Shown piece by piece: positions 1 to 11,050 of a DNA stretch of 56,169 nt; position 1 is the first letter of the stretch, and each line of letters begins with the position of its first letter. A model generated the notes under the pieces. That model had not been told where the DNA came from, searched no databases, and worked only from the letters and a program-made list of their open reading frames with translations. This stretch comes from Chloromonas sp. AAM2 (lineage: Eukaryota; Chlorophyta; Chlorophyceae; Chlamydomonadales; Chlamydomonadaceae): positions 1 to 56,169 of the forward strand of contig QAXH01005988.1 of NCBI GenBank assembly GCA_004335635.1, written 5' to 3'. A program made the position numbers and the translations under genes.

Positions 1-124
1 GTTTGCAGACTGCTGGTGCATGGAGTAGTCGTGCATTTCGTGGTGTTTGCAGACTGCTGGTGCATGGAGTAGTCGTGCATTTCGTGGTGTTTGCAGACTG
101 CTGGTGCATGGAGTAGTCGTGCAT
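1..124. repeat. 44-bp tandem repeat, about 2.8 copies
   Basis: Near-identical units start at 1, 45 and 89 with a 44-bp period, each beginning gtttgcagactgctgg. The array is cut by the left edge, so the true copy number is unknown. Confidence 0.95.
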
Positions 125-1154
125 CATGCCCTTTTCAATAACAGTGTGTTTGGCAAGGCAACAATATGCACGTCCCACTGGGTTGGTGTTTGACCCAAGT
201 GTCAAGTGGCTGCAGTATTATGCATTTTGTTTGAGTTTGTCACTCAACTGGCTGCACTATGGTATGCATGCCGTTCATGCATCATTCGTGGGGCCCTTTC
301 GTATCAGTGCATGTTGTGCATGTTGTTCACACCAACTGCCATAGTAACAGCTGCAACCTTCAACTGCCTTAGTAACCGCTTACCTGCTTCTCCAGATCTT
401 CAGAATACTCAAGCACACCCATGTTCCTCAGCACCACAGGCACCTGAGTGCATCGACATCATCACAAGTGTGTACAAATGTGTCCGACCACACTGAAAAG
501 CACCACAAAATAGATAGTTCACTCGTTGACCTACAAGCCAAGTGTGCTTGGCGACTATTCTGATTTTGTTACACAGCATTGATTTGTTACATCAGGGAAG
601 CCGTCAAAGGACGCGGGACAGCATGTGCACCGCCCTGGCCTACCCTGAGCAAGGTGGCAATGCAAGGTCACAGGACTGCACACAGGCTGCACACAGGGTC
701 ACTTCTGCCCTATGTGGGTGAACCAAACAGTTGGGCCGGCCAAAACGCCAATTTGAGGCGTGTACGGAAGTTTGTAGAGCTCCAGTCTTGTCCTAAGTGG
801 CAAATGAGTTCCGCAAGTGCTTGCTGCTTGTGTCTCTGTTGAGGTTACTGGTGACCGTGGTTGTAAGCATCTCTCTCTGTCCGTGTGTGACCGTGGTTGC
901 AAGCATCTCTCTCCCTTCTGTCCCCATGAACGGTGGTGTTCATTCAGGTCAGATTCCCAGCTGCCTCCTATGTTCCTGCTAGTGACCAGGTTTGTGAGCC
1001 TCTCCCTGTCAGCCCTATAATCTAGTGCCCTTGCCAGGCTGGCATGCCAGCCTCATCCTCTAGTCATAGTCACACACCCAGTGGCCGGCGAACATGGCAG
1101 CCTCCTCCATAGTATTAATATTCCCAGTTGTTCTCATAATCAAGTCCAACTCAC
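125..1154. other. Non-coding stretch, probably an intron of the queuosine salvage gene
   Basis: No exon of the neighbouring minus-strand gene could be recognised here, although its last visible exon ends with a good donor at 1154-1149. It holds one copy of the dispersed repeat described separately (587-652) and a short direct repeat of the type gtgaccgtggttgYaagcatctctct near 850-912. The remaining ~100 codons expected for the family must lie beyond the window's left edge. Confidence 0.5.
587..652 (+). repeat. Dispersed repeat family R1 (catcagggaagc type), copy 1
   Basis: The core reads acatcagggaagccgtcaaa followed by ggacgcgggaca, an accgccctggcctaccc block and tgagcaag. Related copies occur at 2597-2660 (minus), 5770-5836 (minus), 8995-9055 (plus), 11510-11580 (plus), 15483-15545 (minus, partial) and 16450-16560 (minus), with a weak one near 55400-55455. 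Several copies are flanked by a tail rich in GCAAG/AAACAGG. All seven clear copies lie within or beside the first two genes. Orientation is mixed, as expected of a short dispersed element; I see no intact RNA polymerase III promoter. Confidence 0.7.
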
Positions 1155-4100
1155 CCTATAATCAGCGAAGGTGGTGAGTTCCTTCATATCGCTGAGTGCG
1201 CCCAGTCCCTGGCCTAGCAGGGCGCCGTACACGTCACCAACAAAGATCTGGGCGCGCTTGTAAAAGAACACCTGCGGTGGGAGCACACCCACAAACCATT
1301 GTTGTAATTGTACTTGTGCTCAGAACTCCACGGGTAGTGGTAATGCTAGTGGTAGTGGTAATGCTTATGCTTTGCCAGTGCACATCCCTGCCCTGGCTGC
1401 CTGATGTTGCATGCGCATGGTGTCGTTGCATGGTGTTGCATGTGCATGGTGTTGCATGTGCATGGTGTTGCATGTACATGACGTTGCATCGTGAATCATG
1501 TGCATGGTGTTGCATGTACATGACGTTGCATGGGGTTGCATGTACATGACGTTGCATGGTGTTGCATGTGCATGGTGTTGCATGCACACCTGGTGCCCAT
1601 GGTACACTGCATGATCTCTGAATCCAGGGAAGGTCTCCGCCACAAGCTGCACCAGGGCAGGCCCAGACCCGCCTGCTGCCTGAACCAGCGCCGCTGCGCT
1701 ACCGTTGTAACGCCGCAACAGACCCTCGCCAACCTGCAAAGGGTTGTGAGCGCAAATGCCATCATCATGATGACATGTTGAATGGTTGGGGTGATTTTGA
1801 AACCGAGGTTTATGCAGCACAAAGCACTCGTGACTATCATGATAAAAACGTGAACTTTTCACTGAAACATGAGTCCAGACCACATGGCACCACATGGTGA
1901 ACACTGAGCCACGTGGACCACATGGTGAACACTGAGCCACGTGGACCACATGGTGACTGGGGTGGCACATGTCAGCTCATCTCAATCGCAGCCCCAATAG
2001 ACAGAACTGAACTGCAGGACCAGGGCTATTCCAATGCGCAGCTGCTGCACCGCCATTGTAGGGGTCCTCACGCCAGAACCGACCCTCAGCATACCGGCAT
2101 TCAACAATGTAGAAGGCAAGATATATGTATGATATAGACATGCCCGGAGTTTGGTGCCGTGCAGTGCGGCCTGCAAGAGTTGGTGCTACTCCTGGCTGAA
2201 GCTTTGATTGGCAAAAGTTGTTTTGAGCTATGCAATTTCGTCTGCTGAACACGGCCCCAGAAGCACTTGACCCTACTTGTACCAACTAGACCTAACTAAA
2301 ACCGACAGTTGCTCTCACCTCCCTGAGCAGCCTGGCCCTTTCGTCCTGCAGGGGTATAGGACTAGGTCGGCCCATCAGTGTCTGCACGCCTTCACCGGTC
2401 ATAGAAGCCAGCTTGTGGGCATCCAGAGCCGAGGGATCCTGCTCAAGAGCAGCCTACGGCAGGGAAGCACACACTGGTTACTTTTAGCAAATGTTTGATA
2501 ATCAGAATCAGAAGCAATTAAGCCTACGTGAGGACAGGCAGAAAAGCAGGGGACCATAAAGTGTTCATATCAGAAAGCAGCCTACAGCGAAGCACAGGGT
2601 AGGTCAATGCGGTACACAACCCGTCCCGTGTCCTTTGACGGCTTCCCTGATGTAACAAATCAATCAATCAAGTGGGAAAAACGGGTAAAAGTGTCCCACA
2701 GGCAGGAATCCAGAGCAGCCTGCAGAGGAGAAGGTGCATCATAAGAAAAAGAGGCTCACAGGATTCACCCTTGACGGCACAGGGCGAAAAAGAGCATGCC
2801 CCGGGGAGGGGCCGGGGTCCAAGCCGACTGGTTCCGATTTCAATTGTTGGAGGGTCCTGTCCCCATTGTGCCAAGGATGCCAACAGATACGACTCCCGCA
2901 AGTCAAAGGGCTGAAGTGGAGCAAATTGACAGTCATTTTTTGCTGGTTGTTGATTGTTCTTTGTGTTGACTGACCTTGATGCCCTTGGACAGGTTCTCGT
3001 ACTCCAGACCCGGTTCTGCAACGAGCACAAAGCACAGGGAAATCTGAGAAAGTGAGGGCAAAGTTCAGCAAGCGAGAGCCACTAGTGGATCAGCTTGGGT
3101 GGGAACGAAACGTGGGGCTGCAAACCACACGCTGTCACATGCCGTGAGATGTCATGCCACAGCCTGGTTGCTGCTTGAGTCATTGCCAGGAAACGCAAGC
3201 CCATTCTATTCCGTGTCCAGATGAACAAATGAACCAACAAATGAACGTATTAGACCACCCACCAGGCCAGAAGCAGAAATTCAATGCATCCACCACCAAC
3301 AGGTACTGCACAGTGCGCGCCTCGCCCTCTGGGGACGAGCGGTCAACGAAGTGCAATGCTGCAGGCACACACACATGCAAACGAGCTCATGTGATCTGGC
3401 AAATGCTGCATGTTCAGTCTCTAGCAAATTACACATCTGCGGCACACCTACGTGTGAAGCGGCATGGCATCAGTTACGTCCAGCAGTTTGTGAGTGGCAT
3501 GTCATGAGACGTGCTTCACTGCCTGTCAACTGGTCATGTGCTTGACCGCTTATGTCGTGTGCGTCTGCACGCTCTTTTCCCACGCAGTTGACTGCTTGCC
3601 AGAACGCCCACATAGCATTGCCACAATCACCAGTTCGGCCTGGACAGGGGCCTGTCAACCCATTTACAGAGCAGCCAGCCTCTGACTGAGGTGAATTTGA
3701 TTCAACCCGTGACCAGTGTTTTAGTCAGTCAGTCAGTGACCCATTGCGTCCCAGTCAGTAACCCACTCGCTCACAGAGTCAAACCTTCTGTACCTCTATC
3801 AATCTGATCATCCTGGCGCTTGGCAACCCAAGGCATAGTGCACGAGGAAAATCTTTTGTAATCAATGAACACATCTTTTGTAATCACGAACATGTCCGCC
3901 CTGACACAAGCACGCACATGTATCAAAGCTGCTTGGGGAGTTGATGCGCTTCAGCTCCTCTTCTGACAGAGATGAAGCCAACTGTTGAATAGCTGCAGCA
4001 CAAAAGGCAGGCACAGGAGGCAATTCTGGTATTTAGATGTTCCTTGTTTGTCTAATGCTCCTGGCGCAGTTCTGGCCACATGCCCGAGGAAAGCCATCTT

Positions 4101-4243
4101 ACCCTAGCCCACCCCAACACGTCACACTGTCATCAACCCGCCCCATGGTATGTCTAGCTGTACTGACCTGGCTCATTGATCTTGACGTGCTTTGCCAGAC
4201 TGCACACTCGCTGGCACGTGTCCAAGATCAGATTGCCGCCCAT
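1155..4243 (-). CDS. QNG1: Queuosine 5'-phosphate N-glycosylase/hydrolase family protein (queuine salvage), 3' end outside the window
   Basis: Family members release queuine from queuosine nucleotides so that it can be reused for tRNA modification. Seven exons (minus strand, high to low): 4243-4168, 3992-3918, 3358-3263, 3015-2975, 2453-2319, 1733-1590, 1271-1155. All phases match and they give 228 codons. Recognised in order: LAKHVKINEP (~residue 20), a helix rich in E/L (LSEEELKRIN), VVDALNFCFWP (~80), LEYENLSKGIK, MTGEGVQTLMG, FPGFRDHAVYHG, FYKRAQIFVGDVYGAL and FADYR, the last motif visible. These match the conserved blocks of the DUF2419/C9orf64 family (about 340 residues), so roughly 100 C-terminal residues are missing beyond position 1. 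The start is the ATG of MGGNLILDTC; reading also stays open upstream to 4279. It is divergent from the methyltransferase gene at 4817. The identification is from remembered family motifs; enzyme activity is inferred. Confidence 0.9.
1412..1588. repeat. gcatg-rich minisatellite in a QNG1 intron
   Basis: Degenerate units of the types gtgttgcatgtgcatg and gttgcatgtacatgac are repeated about ten times between the exons ending at 1590 and starting at 1271. The array produces long spurious reading frames on both strands. Confidence 0.9.
1890..1957. repeat. 28-bp tandem repeat
   Basis: Units beginning ccacatggtgaacactgagc start at 1890, 1918 and 1946 (the last partial). It is intronic to QNG1. Confidence 0.9.
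2597..2660 (-). repeat. Dispersed repeat family R1, copy 2 (inverted)
   Basis: Reverse complement of the core seen at 587-652: cccgtgtcctttgacggctt and ccctgatgtaacaaatcaat are present. It lies in a QNG1 intron. Confidence 0.7.
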
Positions 4244-4816
4244 GATGACCGCCTGTGCGATGGGGATGATGTCACGGGTCTGACAAAACACCGTCTTGCG
4301 TGCTCAATTGTCTCTCAGGCTGTACACTGCACAATGCTGCTGTACACGGCTCGCCGGCACGCTGTAAACGAGAAAGTGCTTTGAGAAACGCTTACTCTTG
4401 GAGCAGGTTCTTGACTTGGGGGGTTAGCAAATCAGCACTGGCAAGCGCTGACGATATATGTGGATGTCTCAGCTGGTGGGCAGAAGCGTGGAGACACCAG
4501 TAGGAGGACGCGAATGGGAATCAACGCCTCAAAAGATTGCGTAACCGACACTAGGTTTGCTCCTTGGACGATCCCAGACAGGAAGGACGTCGGCTGGACC
4601 CAGTGACCGTTGTTTTAGGTATCAAGCTGGCTGATTGCAGCAATGGGGCCTTCATACCAAGCGCCGCTGCCCATCAGCATTTGGCGGGCCGCATACTTAC
4701 ACAAAGGATTACAAGTGCGTTCATCTATAGCTGCAGGTACGGCAACAGCAACCAGACGCACTGGGCGTTGACAACTCGAACTTGTCCTCAATTTAGGATT
4801 TAGGATATGATTTCAC
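4244..4816. promoter_or_regulatory. Divergent intergenic/promoter region, QNG1 (-) and methyltransferase gene (+)
   Basis: This 573-bp interval separates the predicted start codons of the two divergent genes, so it should carry both promoters and 5' UTRs. I see no clear TATA box or other core element. Reading stays open on the minus strand from 4243 up to a possible acceptor at 4280, so the QNG1 transcript may have a further upstream exon here. Confidence 0.45.
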
Positions 4817-7800
4817 ATGCAGATCATGACAGCTGACGCGGCAATCCCTTCACAATCTGCGGCTCTCAGGGAGCGCTGCAAAGAAGGGGTTCGTCTGCTA
4901 CGCAACGGGCAAGATGAGGCTGCCTTGGAGGCCTTCACTTCTGTGCTGACCTCCGTTTCACGCCACCGGATCCACTTACCTGACCTGCATGTGTGCATGT
5001 GTAACCGAGCAGCCGTGCTTCTGCGGTCGGGAAGGGCTCACGAGGCAACTCAGGATGCGTTGCAAGCCCTGCGTATCATTGAGGAGTCTGCAGCTGGGTG
5101 AGTCATTGGTGTGTGGGCATCAATTGTGTGACCGGCTGTGATAACGGTGTGACCACGCCGTGACCATCTGTCCCTCTCGCTCCGCATGTTGAATGTATGC
5201 GTTGAGCGTGCTGTGGTTTATATTTCTTGTCATAGCACGTCTCAACTCACACTTGATTGTGTAACTACGCCCTGCACCAGCTGTCTGTTCTGCATTCAAA
5301 TTCGTACTGCGTGTTGTCGATTGATGTTTGTTACTTCAGTGAACAACCGATGTACCCCTGCATCCAATGTCGTGTGCTGCTTCTTGGCTGTATCTCGCCA
5401 AACACATGCACTTTACTTGGTATTTGGAGCTCCAACTCATTGTATGGTTGGATCTGACTGTTCTGCCTGTTGCCATTAGTACTTTCATCGTTCGCCGTTG
5501 GTTCGTAGTTTAGGACCCTAGCTCTATTCATTGACTCTGCTGACAGAAGTTGAGGATACCATTTTTGTAATAGTTCCAACGAACAAACAATCAACTTTCA
5601 CAACTACGGTGTGATAACTTCCTCCTATGCTTCAGAGGGCCTGAGCCAAACAATTGCCATGCCGCTGCAGCCCGCTTCCGTGGGCAACTGCTTTATGTGT
5701 TGGAGTATGTTTTGATTTGGGTTAGCCTGCCTTGCCTGCTTTGTTCCCTGCTTTCGTTCTGCTTTCTTGCTCAGCTTAGGCCAGGGCGGTGCCCATCCCG
5801 TTCCGTGTCCTCTGAACAGCTTCCCTGGTGTAAATACATGTAAGCATGTGGTTGGCGTGGGCATTTTATTCAAGTATTTGGTCGGGCTATGGGCGAGCTG
5901 CCATACCTGCCGTCGTGTGGTGTTCTTCGGAGCATTGGCTGCATCTCACAGGCCATGTACCTGTACAGTGAAACCAAGTCAGGCTTGCTAGCTCTGTTGC
6001 TACCTAGCAGCAACAGCTTCCCCGGGACTGCTGGCCATTACGTGCTGCACTCTGCCGATGTAGTCAATGCCTTTGTGCCAGGAGGGTGGAGGGAGCCGAT
6101 GACAGAACTGGGAACCAACCATTCTGCCTCATCTTGTTGATGGAGTCATCTCACAGCTTCCTTGCCTAGCCAGGTTCCAATCTCCTGCTACCCTGTTGCA
6201 TTTATCGTCTGCATGTATGCCTTTAACCATCGATAGTTCATACTGCCACTCGTGTTGCAGGGTACCCTTACGTATGTGTGACGGGTACGCCACGGCTCTG
6301 AGGCGCATGGGGGACGGCCTGGCAGCCCAGCGACTGATGCACCTGGCACAGGTACAATCATCTGGGCCTCCCGATGCAATCGCTATAGCGTATTGTTCAG
6401 GGTGGTTTTACGGCACAGGTACATGCCTGTTTACATCTGACACGTTTTTCACTCTGGAAATACACACCAAGGTAACAGAAAATGCAGTCTGGATGAATTT
6501 GTAGAGCAAGGACTCGCACTTCCAAAGCCAAAAACAAAAGTAAAACTGGGTAGGAAAACGTTCAGCATGCAGGTACATGCGATGTTTGGGAGCACAGCCT
6601 AGGTTCGGCTTACCGAGAACACTAGTTGACTACCGCCTGCTTGACACGCATGGCGGTTGTTACAATCACCCTTCCCGCGCTTTGCTCTCCTTTCCTACCG
6701 CTGGTACGCTTGTTGACTGCTTTGCTCACGTGGCTATGCCTGAACTTGCTGCCTTCACCGTTTTTGACAACCTTTCAACCATTCCAGGTCCGCTTGCAAC
6801 CGCTTGCAACCACCTCCCAACCAACCCACTTGCTGGGCCCTTTCAACAGGTTTGAATCCAAGTGCTCAGGTGGCCACGCCTGAATCTGCTATGTTTGTGC
6901 AACCGCCTGCAATCACCTCTGGGTGCTGGCCCACGTGCCCAATCCATGCAGGACGCATACGAGGAAGGCTTGGCTGCACAGCCCAACCACATGGGCCTCA
7001 GGCTGGGCCTACAGTCAGCGCTACTGGCTCAAGCCAAGCACACTGCTTTACCCCACCCAAGAGGCACAGCAGAGCGTTCCGAGACCATATCCAAGGTTGA
7101 CGAGGATGCAAACGCCCAGTCCAAGTTGGCCAGGTGCACTGCATTCTCCGGCCCGCTGAATCAGCCCAGCACTTTAGGGCGCTCCCAGATCATGTCCAAG
7201 GGTATTGATGATGCAAACACACTGACGTTGGCCAACCTTGGAGACGTTTCTAGGTCACACCAGCACGTGGACCAAGGTGGAGTGACGTCACATCCGGCAG
7301 ACATCAGTGTGGATGAAGATGAGAGTGACATGTCACACCTTGGTGAAGCGGTGGAAAACAGTGTGGCATCACACTTGTGTGAATCGGTGGAAGGCAGTGT
7401 GACGTCACAGCATGCAGTGGTCAAGGCACGGTCCACCGATGGCAGTAGGCTGCTTCAGCTCGTGGCTCAGCAGCAGCCGCTGCTGCCGATGGTCAAGCAG
7501 CTGTCGTCAAAGCAAGCAGAAGTGAGAGGCTTTGCATGTGACTGCCCGCACGAGCATCAAACTTCGGTACCTCTACTTGGCCGCTATATACCTGATTAAG
7601 GGTTTTCTCACACGATGATGCTACAAGCCACACTTGTACTTCCGGATGCAAAGCGACCCATACAGAACATGCACATGTAGAAGTGGGTGTGCCTCACATG
7701 AGCTTGTCCGTAGATTGGCCGATCGCATGTCTTCAATCTGCTGCTCCGCGGACACCTTGCCCAAGATAGGTTTACCTGAGCCAGATATGCTCCACGTCTA

Positions 7801-10800
7801 TACTTATACCATTTGTCTGGCCACTAAACATGTGTACCATGTGCATATAGTGTCGCTTTGGACTTAATCCAGCTGGCTTAACCCAGGCACAGCAAGATAG
7901 AGAGGAGCGCTACAATTCTGTCCTTGCCTCATGCACTCAGCGTGCTCCATGCACAACACGTCACCAGGCTGTCAACGCCGAACATGCGCATCATGTGTGG
8001 CCTTGCACCTACATTATCGTCTTTCATGCATCTAAGCTCCTCAATTCACCTGTGTGCCTCCCAGGCGACAAACATGCCCATGCAGTTCATGTGTGGCATC
8101 ATGTGTGGCATCATGTGTGGCATCATGTGTGACATCATGTGTGACATCACAGCGGCATCATGTATTTGCTCACAGGTGAATGTGGCAACACGTGACACAC
8201 TCAACTATGTGAGTTCAGAACGTCAGTAGGTGCATGTGTGGGCCCCTGTTATGCTACAAGGGGCAGCTTGGCTGTTAGTTGTTCTCCACTGTGTAGCGTG
8301 TATCCAGATTGTGGCATCCACGACTAAACTTCACATATGTTCCTTGCCCATGTTTGGCAAGGCATGTCTGCTGCGTTACAAAACCCCAGGTGTTGAACTG
8401 CAACCGGTTGGCCAATAAACTCCATGGTATTTTACGACTCAGTCTGGCAACACTCATGCATATAGCCAAGCCAGCCGCGTGGCACCTGCCATGTTGTTCG
8501 TTGTTCCTGCATCACTGAACTCCTGGCATTTCAACCCCTGCGACTTTAGCTAGCATGAGCTGCTCCTGTGCCATGCCCACTGGCATTTGTCATCCAAGTA
8601 CCAACCGAACTGGGGTATCGTGTTCGCACTTCACACTTGTCTTCTCACGCCACACATAATTTCACTCATACACACACACACACACACATACACATGAACA
8701 CAGACACACAATTTCACACTCATGTGGCTGTGCTCTTCTCTGCAGCTGACCATTCAGTCAGACATTCAAGTGCCACGTCAGCTTCTAAGCAGCTACCTAC
8801 AGGATGCTGCTCGCATGCAAGCACTGGAGGCCTCCATAACGGCTGCAGTAACCGACATAACGGTCGTCCAAGACTTGGACTGCCGAGTGCTGGTGATTGG
8901 TGGAGCTATGGGTGTGCTGCCACTGCTGGCCCTCAAGGCTGGCGCTGCCCATGTGACCGTGGTGGAAAGGTGTGCTTATGGTCACATGTTACGCATCAGG
9001 GAGGCGGTCACAGGACGTGCACCGCCTTGAGCTACCTTGAGCAAGTAAGGGCAGAAACAGGCATCAAAGCAGAAACAAACAAGGCAAGAAAGGAAGGCCA
9101 GCTACGAAAGACGCAACAAACGCTAGACTTGAACTAGGTGTTGTAGGCAAGTGTTGCAAAGTGCGTGTGACATGTGATTCGTATGTGCATGTGACAGTTG
9201 TCAGACGACGTGTAGGGCGTGCGATTGCGTTCGTAACCTTATGACACGTTTTTCTTGCTTGCCACCTCTGATGCAGTGGTTTCTTCACGTTTCAGGTAAA
9301 ACTGTACTGCATGGTGTGAGCTACACAACAGTCTGCAAAAGCCCATGTAATGTTGAGGGTGGCTTGTGATCGTGCCACGCTTGACAGGTGGTTGTACGCC
9401 GCTCTGGCCTGCAAGGAGCTGCTGGCACACCATGGCGCAGCCCCTGAGCGGTGCCACGTGATGCATGGATTAGTAACGGACATGCACGTGGGCAGGGAGC
9501 TGCCTGTGTGCGCCAACCTGGTGGTGGCAGACGCCATGCTAGACGACGGTCAGTGGCATGCATGCGCGGTTCGCTGTCAATTTGACTGTTTATCTGGCTG
9601 TTATGTTGGGTTGGGTTATGTTTGCTGTTATGTGGGGCAGGGTTATGTTGGCTGTTATGTTGGGGAACTGGCCCCATGGTACCGGGCACATACAATCTTG
9701 TCTGGTTAAATCAGATTTGCTATGACTCGTGAATCGCATCAGGGAGGCAGGCACTCTCATTTTTGCCGACCTACAACTCACTTTTGGTCAGAGGGAAAAT
9801 TCCGACTGGTCGCATCTGTTCACTTGTTGTTGGTTTGATGAGAAGCAGTGCAAGTAGGCGCACAGCATAGCCTAGCCCTTGTTGGTCCTGCTCTGACCCA
9901 GCATGTGTAACGTATGCAGGTGTGCTGACGTCAGGAATCTCAGTGTGTGTTCGGCACGCCCTGTCACACCTGGTCACTCCTGGTGCGACGGTCATACCCC
10001 AGGGCGTGCAAGTGTGGTGTCAGGTGGGACCCGGGGTGTGCTAGGCCCTTTGATGCCATGTGTCATTGTTGGTATCAGGAAGGCACGTGCAGGAGTGCGC
10101 GAGGGAGAGGCCATGCACACTCTAACAGTTTGTTTGCCAGCTAGCCTGGCAACCTTGAGGCAGGGTTTGACAATCCGATCGGATTCCCATACGAATGAGC
10201 CGTCAGAATTCAATACAGAGAATTATTCCGGTTTTCCCAGTATTTTTTGCATGCCATTCATGATCATAATTCATGATGGTCATCCGAGATTTTGATAAAA
10301 TGTAAGAGCCGTGCCTGAGAATCCGGAATGGTGGTGAGGCAGGCTTTGGAAAAACTGAAAAGTCATTGTCGAACCCTGCCTTGAGGTTCAGTCAAGACTT
10401 GCAGTGCAGTGTTGTTTCAGGAAGGTCGGTGCATGGGGGAAAACAGCTAGGCTCGTCCTGGTGCCTTCCTCGTTTCTGGAAACCGATTAGCAGATGGAAA
10501 CGGACAAGGCTCACATACAGACAAGCATTTGCTGAGCCCACAACTGGCTGAAGGTACTGGGTCAGGTTTGTTTCGTCAAACTAAGGATGCCACTTGATGC
10601 TGGCTGCAATTCTGGCAGGTTTTGAATTACTTCTGTTTGTTAACGATCATTTTGATTCATTGACATTTTTGTTCCCAAGTTGAAAAGTGTGATACGTCAC
10701 ACGTAGGGTGTGGAGATGGCCACACCATCCAGTGGTGGAGTCACACTTTCAGCGGTGAGTGATTTCCTTCTGAGCACAACGCTTTGATGCTCGCCCCTTC

Positions 10801-11010
10801 TGATGCTCCGCTGAGAGGTACCCTTGGCCCCAGGCCTGCTCAGCCTTACCAAGCCCTTGGTCTCGGTGCTAAGAGACCCATAAACCCCTTGGCATCCTAA
10901 TCAGGGCCCCATCTACAAGAGGTTGCATGCTCAGCAATGCTCATGCGGCTGTGCACCTGCCCCAGATTCCAGTCCCTGCTTTTCGGACTTGGGTATAGGG
11001 GCGAAAGACT

Positions 11011-11050
<40 letters not shown>

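Noticed and set aside
1365..1970. 201-codon minus-strand reading frame taken as one gene
   Set aside because: Only 1590-1733 is a true exon (QNG1). The rest is minisatellite read-through.
8568..9137. 189-codon plus-strand frame
   Set aside because: It is an out-of-phase shadow of the methyltransferase exon 8746-8969 combined with a CA microsatellite and the R1 repeat.
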